Made by a program: the position numbers and the translations under genes. A DNA stretch of 34,042 nt, from positions 1-34,042 of the forward strand of contig JAKSRT010000016.1 of NCBI GenBank assembly GCA_024403485.1. Direction: 5' to 3'. Shown piece by piece: positions 8,565 through 16,283 of this stretch. How positions within the stretch are numbered: the first letter of the stretch is position 1; every line of letters starts with the position of its first letter. Below the pieces are notes generated by a model. It did no database searches, was not told the origin of the DNA, and saw only the letters and a list, made by a program, of their open reading frames with translations. The DNA comes from Lachnospiraceae bacterium. Lineage in GTDB: Bacteria; Bacillota; Clostridia; Lachnospirales; Lachnospiraceae.

Positions 8565-9926
8565 TTACAATGAGCCGCCGGATGAGGCTATTTTCTTTCG
8601 CCATGGGCCGAATCTGTATCGTAAAATACACACAACGGAAACTGTTGCCCAGGTAAGGCCTGCAGCCCACCAGATTCCCCACATACCGATAAGTGCAATA
8701 CCGGTGAGAAGGTTTGAATAAAGAATACGGCAAAATACTTCCGTAATTCCGTTGATCATCGAAAATGCCGCATCCCCAACTCCGTTTAACACACCACGGG
8801 GAACATAGATAACACCAAGGAAGAGGTACATAATTCCGGTGATTCGAAGGGCGGTAGTACCGATTTCGATTACTTCCGGGTCGTTAACAAAGATATTAAC
8901 GATGCTTTTACTGAAAATAAGTACAATCGGAATCATTACCGCATTGTATATTTCCACAATTGCCAGCCCGCGTTTAAAACCGGCTTTGATTCGCTCGGCA
9001 TTACCTGCTCCGTAATTCTGTCCGGAGAAGGTTATAAGTGCGAAACTCATGGCACCGTAAAGCTGCGAAATGATAAGGTCTACCTTGGCTGAGATTGTAT
9101 ATACGGCCATTACTGTTGCACCGAAGGTATTAACGACACCCTGAAGAACTATCATCGAAAGTGCAATCATCGAACTTTGTAATGCCATGGGAACACCTAA
9201 TTTAATGGAGTGGAAGATAATTCCGCGGTGAGGTTTCCAAAATTCTTTTTCTGCACGGTAATACGGTAATTTAATGAATGCATAAGAAAGACTTACAAGT
9301 GCGGCAACTGCCTGAGAAATAATAGTAGCTATTGCGGCACCTCTTACACCCATATCAAATCTGAGTACGAACAGTAAATCCAAAACGACATTTAACAAGC
9401 TTGAAAGTATCAGGAAATATAAAGGTGTTTTTGAATCTCCCAAAGCTCTGAGTACGCTTGCTACGGAATTATATAAAGCGATAAATATTATTCCGAACAC
9501 CGTGGTGCTTAAATATAAGGTTGACTCGGGAAGAATATCTTCCGGCGTATTCATGAGTTTTAATATGTCTTCGGCATATATGAAACCCACTGTCGTTGCT
9601 AAAAAAGAAGCACCGATAATCAGGTAATATGCATTGGTTACAGTGGATTTTATTCCCTTGTGATCTCCGGCCCCGAAATATTGGGCAACAATGATGCCGA
9701 CACCGTTTGCAAGGCCCATACTAAGCGATATAAAAAGGAAATTAAGAGAGCCGCATGTGCCGATTGCCGCTAAAGATGAAGCACCGACGTAGTTTCCTAC
9801 GACAAATGAATCCACCATGTTATAAAGCTGTTGGAATAAGTTTCCTATGAAAAGAGGAAAGGCAAATTTTAATAAATGTTCCGTAATATTGCCCTGAGTC
9901 ATATCTCTGACTTTGGAAGCGCTCAT
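8565..9926 (-). CDS. MATE family multidrug/sodium antiporter
   Basis: 453 residues, ATG at 9926 preceded by GAGGT. The start MTQGNITEHLLKFAFPLFIGNLFQQLYNMVD is characteristic of bacterial MATE exporters, with the Q-x-x-Y-N-x-x-D-x-x-V-V-G-x-x-x-G signature, and about twelve hydrophobic segments follow in two six-helix halves (second half from about residue 240, MALQSSMIALSMIVLQG). It is an inner-membrane, cation-coupled exporter of unknown substrate. It is monocistronic, divergent from the pseudokinase-VWA operon and convergent with iorAB. No regulator gene is beside it. Confidence 0.94.
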   Translation of the reverse strand: MSASKVRDMTQGNITEHLLKFAFPLFIGNLFQQLYNMVDSFVVGNYVGASSLAAIGTCGSLNFLFISLSMGLANGVGIIVAQYFGAGDHKGIKSTVTNAYYLIIGASFLATTVGFIYAEDILKLMNTPEDILPESTLYLSTTVFGIIFIALYNSVASVLRALGDSKTPLYFLILSSLLNVVLDLLFVLRFDMGVRGAAIATIISQAVAALVSLSYAFIKLPYYRAEKEFWKPHRGIIFHSIKLGVPMALQSSMIALSMIVLQGVVNTFGATVMAVYTISAKVDLIISQLYGAMSFALITFSGQNYGAGNAERIKAGFKRGLAIVEIYNAVMIPIVLIFSKSIVNIFVNDPEVIEIGTTALRITGIMYLFLGVIYVPRGVLNGVGDAAFSMINGITEVFCRILYSNLLTGIALIGMWGIWWAAGLTWATVSVVCILRYRFGPWRKKIASSGGSL

Positions 9927-10073
9927 TTCTTTTTACCTCTATAAAAACAAAAATAATAGAAATTTATGGGCATAACCCGATAAGCATAGTAAATGTAGCA
10001 TTTTTTGGTGTTTTGTAATTGTAAAAATATACTTTTTAATTGAAAAAACGGTCACAACGACATTAACGCTTAA

Positions 10074-10102
10074 TTGAAAAATGATGCATAAAATAGTATT
10101 CT
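10074..10102 (+). promoter_or_regulatory. Predicted promoter of the pseudokinase-VWA-PurA-like operon
   Basis: TTGAAA (10074-10079), 17 bases, TATTCT (10097-10102), about 60 bases before the first start codon of the operon. The surrounding 230-bp divergent spacer is very AT-rich, so chance matches are possible. Confidence 0.4.
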
Positions 10103-10160
10103 TTTAAATGAGGGGAAACTATATACTATTGTAAGAAATCACTATTTACGGAGACGTTGT

Positions 10161-11057
10161 ATGATTAGTTTAAAATGTAAAAACTGCGCCGGTGAAATGT
10201 CGGTGGATTTAAAGGGAGAACTGGTTTGCCCGTACTGTGGAAGCAGAAACCATTTTTCGGATGTGGAATTTGCTGAATATAAGAATTTCAGGTTAAACCT
10301 GCTTAATTATTTGAGGGCGTCGGCTGATGCAGCGGCAGATGCGGCGGATGATACGTTTCTTTGGTCACACCATGATAATGTGAATTTCACTGCGGCAAAC
10401 GGTGTCAATGTAAGCATAGATTATCTTTTTTGCTATGAAGAGGATTATGTAAAAACTTACGTGGCAAGAGACTCGGTTATTTTTATTTTTGACGACCGGG
10501 ATAAGCAAAAAATCGACGATATGATTTCCGGAATAGGAATGCTTGATTATCCCTCGGCGGACTTAAAAAATCTCGACAAGTATTTCCCTAAAATGAAATC
10601 AAGAATAGAACTTAAGGATGGCAAGAATCTTGTTGCTTTTTCAAAGCCTGAGAACGTGTATCCCTTGTATGCTCTCGGTAATTTAAAACCTGAGCATGCT
10701 GCATGGGTTGTATCAAGACTTGAAAATTTTGCCTGTGTGTTTGAATTCAGTGATATTGTTCATAACGGTCTTTCGATAAATTCGGTATTTATTAATCCAA
10801 GAACCCATGAAGCTTATCTGTACGGTGGCTGGTGGAAGGCAAGACGCAAAAGAAACCTTTCCGAACAGAATGACCTTAATGAACTTCGAAAGATTGCATC
10901 AAAGCTGATGGGACAATATATCGCGGATGCTCCGAAGGAATTTAAAGAGTTTATTTCCGGAAAACCGGCAGAAGATGCCTATGCCGACTTTGGAAAGTGG
11001 GATGAAGTAATAGAAAAAGGCTTTGGCGGTCACAAATTTATTAAGCTTGATATGTAG
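10161..11057 (+). CDS. Zinc-ribbon protein with a protein-kinase-like (pseudokinase) domain
   Basis: 298 residues, ATG after GGAG. A zinc ribbon is clear: Cys6-x2-Cys9 and Cys23-x2-Cys26. Residues 90-290 have the order of a protein-kinase fold: a beta-rich lobe, a hinge-like KNLVAFSKPENVYPLYALG (155-173), a helix, then HNGLSINSVFINPRTHEAYL (201-220), which sits where the kinase HRDLKPENVL catalytic loop would be, followed by YGG (221-223) in place of DFG, and C-lobe helices containing DLNELRKIASKLMG. The catalytic Asp, Lys and Asn positions are Gly203, Ser205 and Ser208, so phosphotransfer is unlikely. The kinase relation is my inference from pattern and needs a profile or structure search. 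It is first of four genes; 35 bases separate it from the first VWA gene. Confidence 0.6.
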   Translation: MISLKCKNCAGEMSVDLKGELVCPYCGSRNHFSDVEFAEYKNFRLNLLNYLRASADAAADAADDTFLWSHHDNVNFTAANGVNVSIDYLFCYEEDYVKTYVARDSVIFIFDDRDKQKIDDMISGIGMLDYPSADLKNLDKYFPKMKSRIELKDGKNLVAFSKPENVYPLYALGNLKPEHAAWVVSRLENFACVFEFSDIVHNGLSINSVFINPRTHEAYLYGGWWKARRKRNLSEQNDLNELRKIASKLMGQYIADAPKEFKEFISGKPAEDAYADFGKWDEVIEKGFGGHKFIKLDM

Positions 11058-11092
11058 ATTTTAACTGAAAATTTTGAAGGAGTATTGTTTTT

Positions 11093-11986
11093 ATGGGAAG
11101 AGGCAGTTATACGGCAAGTGATTGGAGCAGATTGAGAAAAAGCAGATCGCTTGACAGTGCAAGCTCGGCAAATCAGATATTTTTGAAAAATGAAATGGAT
11201 CCGCGTTTTGACCCTCGTTTCATTGCCAAACGAGAGGCAAGGGACAGTGAAGAACATCCGAATTCCACTCCTATTATGATTGGTGTTGATGTTACCGGCT
11301 CCATGGGGTATTTATCTACACAGATTATTAAAGAGTCATTAAACGAATTAATGCAGAAATTGTATTCATCAAATCTTGTTCAGGATCCACAGCTTCTTTT
11401 TGCCGCTATCGGAGATGCCAGAACGGATTTTGCTCCGTTGCAGGTAACCCAGTTTGAATCGGATATAAGAATAGCTGAGCAACTGCTTGATTTGTGGATA
11501 GAGAATCGTGGAGGAGATGCGCCGGAGGACTATCAGCTTCTTTGGTATTTTGCAAAATATCATACAGATATCGATTCATTTAATAAGCGTGGAAAGAAGG
11601 GCTATTGCTTTACGATAGGTGACGCGGATTTTCATGAAGAACTGGAAGCCGATTCGATAAGCAAAGTATTCGGCGATAAACAAAAGGCCGACTTATCAAG
11701 TAAGTGCCTTGCCGAAATGGCGAGTGAGCAGTATGAAATATTTCACATTCATATCGACGGAAACTCAAAACCGGTAATTATGGACAATATTATTCCGGGA
11801 AGAATAATGGTTGTAAATAAAGATATGGTGCGATATTTGCCTGAGATTATTATAAGTGCCATTCAAATAACTAACGGAATGGACAAGAAAGCGGTTGTTG
11901 ACCAGTGGGGAGACATGGCTAAAAAGGTTGTGGCCAGGGCCATTAGCGATTTATGTATTGTCAGTGGTTCGACCATTAAATTCTAA
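11093..11986 (+). CDS. VWA-like (metal-ion-dependent adhesion fold) protein 1
   Basis: 297 residues, ATG after GAAGGAGT. Residues 60-72 read PIMIGVDVTGSMG, a VWA MIDAS motif DxTxS (Asp66, Thr68, Ser70). RGGDAPEDYQLLWYFA (139-154) and the strand CFTIGDADF (172-180) supply the later metal-site positions. VWA domains bind a divalent ion and mediate protein-protein contacts. The N-terminal 30 residues (GSYTASDWSRLRKSR...LDSAS.ANQIF) are nearly the same as in the next gene and precede the VWA fold. No signal peptide, so cytoplasmic. It is the shorter of two sister genes, without the C-terminal tail. Exact role unknown; context suggests a scaffold partner of the pseudokinase. Confidence 0.8.
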   Translation: MGRGSYTASDWSRLRKSRSLDSASSANQIFLKNEMDPRFDPRFIAKREARDSEEHPNSTPIMIGVDVTGSMGYLSTQIIKESLNELMQKLYSSNLVQDPQLLFAAIGDARTDFAPLQVTQFESDIRIAEQLLDLWIENRGGDAPEDYQLLWYFAKYHTDIDSFNKRGKKGYCFTIGDADFHEELEADSISKVFGDKQKADLSSKCLAEMASEQYEIFHIHIDGNSKPVIMDNIIPGRIMVVNKDMVRYLPEIIISAIQITNGMDKKAVVDQWGDMAKKVVARAISDLCIVSGSTIKF

Positions 11987-12022
11987 AAATAAAAAAGGAC
12001 AAAATGTTCAGGAGGCAGCAAA

Positions 12023-13258
12023 ATGGGATACGGCAGCTATACAGCAGGAGACTGGGCGAGACTTCGTTCGAGCAGAGGGCTTGATTCGGCCAGCAATGCA
12101 AATCAGATTTTTACCAGTTCGTCAATTCAGGATAAGTACAATTCAAGATTTATAAACATCAGAGAATCCTTTGACAGTGAGGACTCACCTAATTCAACAC
12201 CTATAATGTTAGGCTTTGACGTGACCGGGTCTATGGGCTATCTGGCTCAGGAAATAGCTACCAATTCTCTTAATGAAACTATCATGCAGATTCTTACGAA
12301 AAAACCTGTAAGCGATCCGCATATGATGTGTATAGCTATAACAAATCCTGACGATCCGATTCAGGCTACACAGTATGAAGCGGATATCAGGGTTGTGGAA
12401 CAGCTTCTTGATTTCAAACTGGGCGGTTGGAATGCATACGGATATGATAACCTGCTTTGGTATTTTGCGGCCAAACATACAAAAATCGACAGTTACGAAA
12501 AGCGCGGAAAAAAGGGAATAATAATCGGTATCGGTGATGAAGTTGTGGGAGCCGGTAAAAATGTTCTTACTCAGGCCGGTATAAAGAAATGCTTTGATGA
12601 TGACGTTAAATCGGATATTTCTTTTAAGAAAGCACTTGAAATGGCATCCGAAAAATACGAGGTGGTACATATTGTTGTGGGTGAAAAGTACAGAATGGAC
12701 GGAAATTCATCCTCCGGTCGTGAATCATATTCCGGATGGTGTGCGGCCCTTCCGGGACGTGTAGCAAGAGTGGAAGATGTTCATATCGACTGCCTTGCGG
12801 AGGTAATAGTTGCAATTCTTATGATGTTAAACGGTGCCGATAAAGAAACTGCACTGGCAGGGCTTGATAAAGACACAAGAGCAGTGGTTGAATACGGTAT
12901 TGCAGATTTTAAGCCCATTAACCCGGGAACCTATGTTGCGCCAAGCGGTGGAGTGACGGAAATTGCTTCCGAAGCTTTGACAGAAACACAGGAAGATGCT
13001 TCAGGCGCAGATCAAACTTCGAGTGCAGCCCGGGAAGCGACTTCGGCAGGAACCCAAACTTCGAGTGTAGCACAGGCTGATGCAGCAACAACTTCGGACA
13101 ATAACGCGGTCGATAATACACCCAAAAAGACTTTGACAGAACAGTTTATTGAAAAGAAGGCCGCGGAGAAAGCCGCTATGGCCAATGCTTCAGCACCTGC
13201 CGCTGATAAGACAAAGAAAAAAGGATTTTTACATGGTTTATTCGGTAATAGGAAGTAA
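12023..13258 (+). CDS. VWA-like protein 2 with low-complexity tail
   Basis: 411 residues, ATG after CAGGAGGCAGCAAA, 36 bases after VWA protein 1. Same build: N-terminal GSYTAGDWARLRSSR, then PIMLGFDVTGSMG with the MIDAS residues Asp66, Thr68 and Ser70, and WNAYGYDNLLWYFAAKHT in place of GGDAPEDYQLLWYFA. The VWA part ends near residue 300. Residues about 310-395 are an Ala/Thr/Ser/Glu-rich linker, followed by a basic, aromatic end (KKKGFLHGLFGNRK). The last 26 bases overlap the start of the PurA-like gene in another frame, which implies translational coupling. It looks like a tandem duplicate that diverged in the acidic metal-site loop and gained a tether. Confidence 0.8.
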   Translation: MGYGSYTAGDWARLRSSRGLDSASNANQIFTSSSIQDKYNSRFINIRESFDSEDSPNSTPIMLGFDVTGSMGYLAQEIATNSLNETIMQILTKKPVSDPHMMCIAITNPDDPIQATQYEADIRVVEQLLDFKLGGWNAYGYDNLLWYFAAKHTKIDSYEKRGKKGIIIGIGDEVVGAGKNVLTQAGIKKCFDDDVKSDISFKKALEMASEKYEVVHIVVGEKYRMDGNSSSGRESYSGWCAALPGRVARVEDVHIDCLAEVIVAILMMLNGADKETALAGLDKDTRAVVEYGIADFKPINPGTYVAPSGGVTEIASEALTETQEDASGADQTSSAAREATSAGTQTSSVAQADAATTSDNNAVDNTPKKTLTEQFIEKKAAEKAAMANASAPAADKTKKKGFLHGLFGNRK

Positions 13259-14432
13259 CTTTGGTGATGAGGGTAAAGGACTGGCAACAGATTACCTGGC
13301 TTCAAAAGCGGGAACCTCTCTTGTTGTGCGCCACAACGGAGGTGCTCAGTCAGGTCACACTGTGGAGTTATCCGGTCCTGACGTGAAACGTTTTGTCTTT
13401 CACGAACTATCCTCAGGTTCTTTCAGACATGCTGATACATACTGGGCGGAAACGTATTTCCCGGATATGTATAAACTTGACGAGGAAATAGAAGCCTTTC
13501 ATGATATGGAAGGCTTTTTTCCGTGCATATATGCTTCGCCGGACTGCAATATTACAACCATAGACGACATTCTTCTTAATATGCTGTTTGAATCGGAAAG
13601 GGAACAGCGTCACGGAAGCTGCGGAATGGGAATTAATGAGGCGGACCTTAGGAAAAAAGCGGGATTTGGTATAACATTTAAAGAACTGTTTTCCTACGAT
13701 GAATACTCGTTGTATTTAAAACTTCTGCGAATCCGAAGAAACTATTCCGACCAAAGGCGGTCGGGAGCATCAACGGGAACATATCTTGATATGCTTACCG
13801 ATGATATGGTTCTTATGAATTTTGCCGAAAAGGTTATAAGAAACAGAAAATATGTTACGATTTGCAACGATGCGAAAGAACTGTTCCATAAATATGACCG
13901 GGTAATATTTGAAGGTGGCCAGGGTCTGCAGCTTGATTCGGAAATGGAAGCGAATCAGCCCCATGTTACGGCTTCGAGAACGGGACTTAACAATGTCCTG
14001 AAAATATTAAAAATGGTTAACATAAAATTGGACGAGGCAATATATGTTTCCAGAACTTACTTAACAAAACATGGTGCCGGCCCCCTTGCCAATGAAAACT
14101 CCAAAATAAAAGAGAAGTATGGAATAGTAGATAATACAAATGTCGAGAACGAGTGGCAGGGAGCCATTCGATATGCAACCTGGGACAACCCGAGAAAAAG
14201 TGTTTTTGCCGTTAAACAGGACCTACAGTGTTGTCCGTATCCGATAAGAACTTCTCAGTTTATAACCCATTTAAATGAGACGGGTGACAGGGTTCTTTTT
14301 GCCGGTGGTGATTTATCTATAGCCGAATATATGAATCATGCGGATATAAGAAGTGTTTTTGATTCATATTATCTCTCAAGAACACCCTTCTCGGAGGATG
14401 TTATTAAAGTCGACACGAAAACGGAATCGTGA
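13233..14432 (+). CDS. Adenylosuccinate-synthetase-like enzyme (PurA paralogue)
   Basis: 399 residues. The frame is open further upstream, but the ATG at 13233 begins MVYSVIGSNFGDEGKGLATD, aligning with the PurA N-terminus, with AAGGA before it. Conserved: GDEGKG (11-16, catalytic Asp12), NGGAQSGHT (His42, the general acid), EGGQGLQLD (227-235), and R-x6-GAGPLANE. Differences from standard PurA: GSCGMGINE (128-136) for the TTGRGIGPAY segment, a short insertion before GAGP, and NEWQGAIRYATWD (306-318) where the Arg-rich aspartate-binding loop TGRxRR is expected. PurA joins IMP and aspartate using GTP; this protein keeps the GTP/IMP chemistry but may use another acceptor. It could instead be the organism's ordinary PurA, which its VWA-operon setting makes less likely. 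Confidence 0.82.
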   Translation: MVYSVIGSNFGDEGKGLATDYLASKAGTSLVVRHNGGAQSGHTVELSGPDVKRFVFHELSSGSFRHADTYWAETYFPDMYKLDEEIEAFHDMEGFFPCIYASPDCNITTIDDILLNMLFESEREQRHGSCGMGINEADLRKKAGFGITFKELFSYDEYSLYLKLLRIRRNYSDQRRSGASTGTYLDMLTDDMVLMNFAEKVIRNRKYVTICNDAKELFHKYDRVIFEGGQGLQLDSEMEANQPHVTASRTGLNNVLKILKMVNIKLDEAIYVSRTYLTKHGAGPLANENSKIKEKYGIVDNTNVENEWQGAIRYATWDNPRKSVFAVKQDLQCCPYPIRTSQFITHLNETGDRVLFAGGDLSIAEYMNHADIRSVFDSYYLSRTPFSEDVIKVDTKTES

Positions 14433-14481
14433 TATTGTTTTTTAGAACGGATTTTAAATGATTACTATAGGAAAGGACAGT

Positions 14482-14508
14482 ATGTCGGAGTATTTGGCGA
14501 TATTCTGA
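14482..14508 (+). other. Eight-codon ORF with good ribosome site, in frame with uppP
   Basis: GGAAAGGACAGT is followed by an ATG opening MSEYLAIF and a TGA at 14506-14508. The frame after the TGA is the uppP frame. It may be a leader peptide that loads ribosomes for reinitiation at uppP, or a relic of a former N-terminal extension. Confidence 0.4.
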
Positions 14509-14523
14509 TTGGATACGGATATT

Positions 14524-15327
14524 ATGTTAGAGATACTTAAAGCGTTATTGTTGGGAATAATTCAGGGTTTGACGGAATTTTTGCCGGTTTCAAGTTCTGC
14601 ACATTTAAATATTTTTCCTTGGATTTTTAACTGGGAAATAACGGAGTCCTTTGATGTTGCCCTTCATATCGGAACTCTTTTTGCAATGCTTATTTTCTTT
14701 TTTAAGGACTGGATTGCGCTCCTTGTGGGTGGATATAAACAGACAATCAAAAAAGAAAAGAACGTTGAGGGTAAAATGTTCTGGATACTTGTGGTTGCCA
14801 CTATAGCCGGAGCGGTGCTGTCACTTGGCCTCGATAAAGTTTCTGAGATGATTATCGGAGACAACTTAAACCTTGAAATGGTTATTATTGCAATAACACT
14901 TATTATTATGGGTATTGTTTTGTATTTGGCGGATGCTAAGGCTTCTTCAAATATCGGGTATGAAGACATTGACATGAAAAAGGGTGTGCTTATCGGTGTT
15001 TCACAGGGACTTGCGGCGGCTTTTCCCGGGGTGTCCAGATCCGGCATTACCATGACGGTTGCCAGAACTCTTGGAATTGATCGTGAAAGTGCAGCCAGAT
15101 TTTCGTTTATGCTTGCGGCTCCCATTACTGCAGCAGCGGTAGTATTTGATTTGGATAAATTTTCCTTTGATGCCTCTTTCTTTGTTGGTGTTGCAGCCAG
15201 CTTTATTGTAGGACTTGCGGTTATTAAGTTCCTTTTGGACTTTTTGAAGAAAAGAAGCTATAAGGCATTTGCAGTTTATCGTGTCATTTTGGGAGCAGTC
15301 GTAATTGCGCTGTTTTTTATAAAGTAA
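14524..15327 (+). CDS. uppP: Undecaprenyl-diphosphatase
   Basis: 267 residues from the ATG at 14524 (MLEILKALLLGIIQG), the usual UppP start; a TTG at 14509 is also possible. It dephosphorylates undecaprenyl pyrophosphate at the membrane, recycling the lipid carrier for peptidoglycan and giving basal bacitracin resistance. Both family motifs are present: GLTEFLPVSSSAH near the N-terminus and PGVSRSGITMTVARTLGI with AARFSFMLAAPI later, among about eight hydrophobic segments. It lies 91 bases after the PurA-like gene. No strong ribosome site precedes ATG 14524 directly; the good one belongs to the micro-ORF at 14482, so coupling is plausible. A terminator follows. Confidence 0.95.
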   Translation: MLEILKALLLGIIQGLTEFLPVSSSAHLNIFPWIFNWEITESFDVALHIGTLFAMLIFFFKDWIALLVGGYKQTIKKEKNVEGKMFWILVVATIAGAVLSLGLDKVSEMIIGDNLNLEMVIIAITLIIMGIVLYLADAKASSNIGYEDIDMKKGVLIGVSQGLAAAFPGVSRSGITMTVARTLGIDRESAARFSFMLAAPITAAAVVFDLDKFSFDASFFVGVAASFIVGLAVIKFLLDFLKKRSYKAFAVYRVILGAVVIALFFIK

Positions 15328-15345
15328 CAGCATATTGCTTTTGGG

Positions 15346-15373
15346 AAAAGGAGCCGTTATGGCTCCTTTTTTT
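15346..15373 (+). terminator. Terminator of uppP
   Basis: AAAAGGAGCC/GGCTCCTTTT stem with a GTTAT loop and a seven-T run, 18 bases after the uppP stop codon. Confidence 0.93.
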
Positions 15374-15417
15374 ATGTCCTTATTTACCTCACATTACGCT
15401 CACATTACGGAAGGGTA

Positions 15418-15445
15418 TTGACAAATAATAACAATATGATATCAT
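15418..15445 (+). promoter_or_regulatory. Predicted promoter of the ABC-SPFH operon
   Basis: TTGACA (15418-15423), 16-base spacer, TATCAT (15440-15445). The -10 box lies inside the double palindrome at 15434-15458, so a bound protein would block it. Just upstream the 11-mers TCACATTACGC and TCACATTACGG occur in tandem (about 15389-15410). Confidence 0.55.
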
Positions 15446-15458
15446 TTTGATATCATAT
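15434..15458. promoter_or_regulatory. Operator-like double palindrome
   Basis: The perfect inverted repeat ATATGATATCA-TTT-TGATATCATAT contains the self-complementary octamer TGATATCA twice, 11 bp apart, about one helical turn. It overlaps the -10 box of the ABC operon. Similar sites serve GntR/YtrA-type repressors of ABC-exporter operons, but no regulator gene is nearby, so the binding protein is unknown. Confidence 0.65.
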
Positions 15459-15535
15459 AAAAACAAGTATCTAAATACTGCTTGTTGTGCAAGCCAATAA
15501 TTTGAAACGGAAAATGCTAAGTAGGAGAAAGAAAC

Positions 15536-16249
15536 ATGCTTGAGATTAAAAATTACACAAAAATATACGGTGGGGATAAAAAAGCCTGTGATGATGTAAA
15601 TATTACAGTGGAGGCCGGCGATATTTATGCGTTTATCGGACATAACGGTGCCGGCAAGAGTACTACAATAAGAGCTGTTGTAGGTGTTCTGGATTTTACG
15701 GAAGGTGAGATTATTATTGACGGACATTCTGTAAAAACAGAACCTATGGAATGCAAAAAGGTCACTGCGTATATTCCCGATAACCCGGATTTATATGAAA
15801 ACTTAACCGGAATTCAGTATTTAAATTTTATAGGAGATGCATATGAAGTCGGTTCGGCGGACAGAGATGCACGTATTAAGAAATATGCGGATATGTTTGA
15901 AATAACCGATTCTCTTGGGGATCTGATTTCCTCGTATTCACATGGTATGAAGCAGAAGGTTGCGATTATCGGAGCACTTATTCACGAGCCTAAGCTTATG
16001 GTTCTTGATGAACCTTTTGTTGGTCTGGATCCAAAGGCAGCATTTACGCTTAAAGAAATTATGCGTGAAATGTGTGAAAAGGGAGCGGCTGTTTTCTTTT
16101 CAACCCACGTTTTGGATGTAGCTGAAAAGCTTTGCAACAAAATATCAATAATCAAAGGCGGCAAGATTATAGCAAGCGGTACGATGGAAGAACTTACGAA
16201 CGGACAGACCCTTGAAGAGGTATTCCTGGAAGCTACAAACATACAGTAA
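15536..16249 (+). CDS. ABC exporter, ATP-binding protein
   Basis: 237 residues, ATG after AGGAG. Walker A GHNGAGKST (about 36-44), signature SYSHGMKQKVAI, Walker B LMVLDEPFVGLDP and the H-loop FFSTHVLD are all present, so it should hydrolyse ATP. The N-terminus MLEIKNYTKIYGGDKKACDDVN is typical of CcmA/YtrB-like ATPases of drug or peptide exporters. It is the first gene of an operon with the permease (34 bases downstream), SPFH, Arc-like and DUF1648 genes, behind an operator-like palindrome. Likely envelope-stress or antimicrobial-peptide export; the substrate cannot be told from sequence. Confidence 0.94.
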   Translation: MLEIKNYTKIYGGDKKACDDVNITVEAGDIYAFIGHNGAGKSTTIRAVVGVLDFTEGEIIIDGHSVKTEPMECKKVTAYIPDNPDLYENLTGIQYLNFIGDAYEVGSADRDARIKKYADMFEITDSLGDLISSYSHGMKQKVAIIGALIHEPKLMVLDEPFVGLDPKAAFTLKEIMREMCEKGAAVFFSTHVLDVAEKLCNKISIIKGGKIIASGTMEELTNGQTLEEVFLEATNIQ

Positions 16250-16283
16250 TCGAAATAATCTGAGATTGTATTTGGAGATAAAT

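Noticed and set aside
13149-13232. Longer N-terminus for the PurA-like protein
   Set aside because: The added residues are out-of-frame reading of the VWA 2 tail; the PurA homology begins exactly at ATG 13233.
16212-16283. Longer N-terminus for the ABC permease
   Set aside because: It would overlap the ATPase gene; ATG 16284 has a good ribosome site and starts a normal permease.
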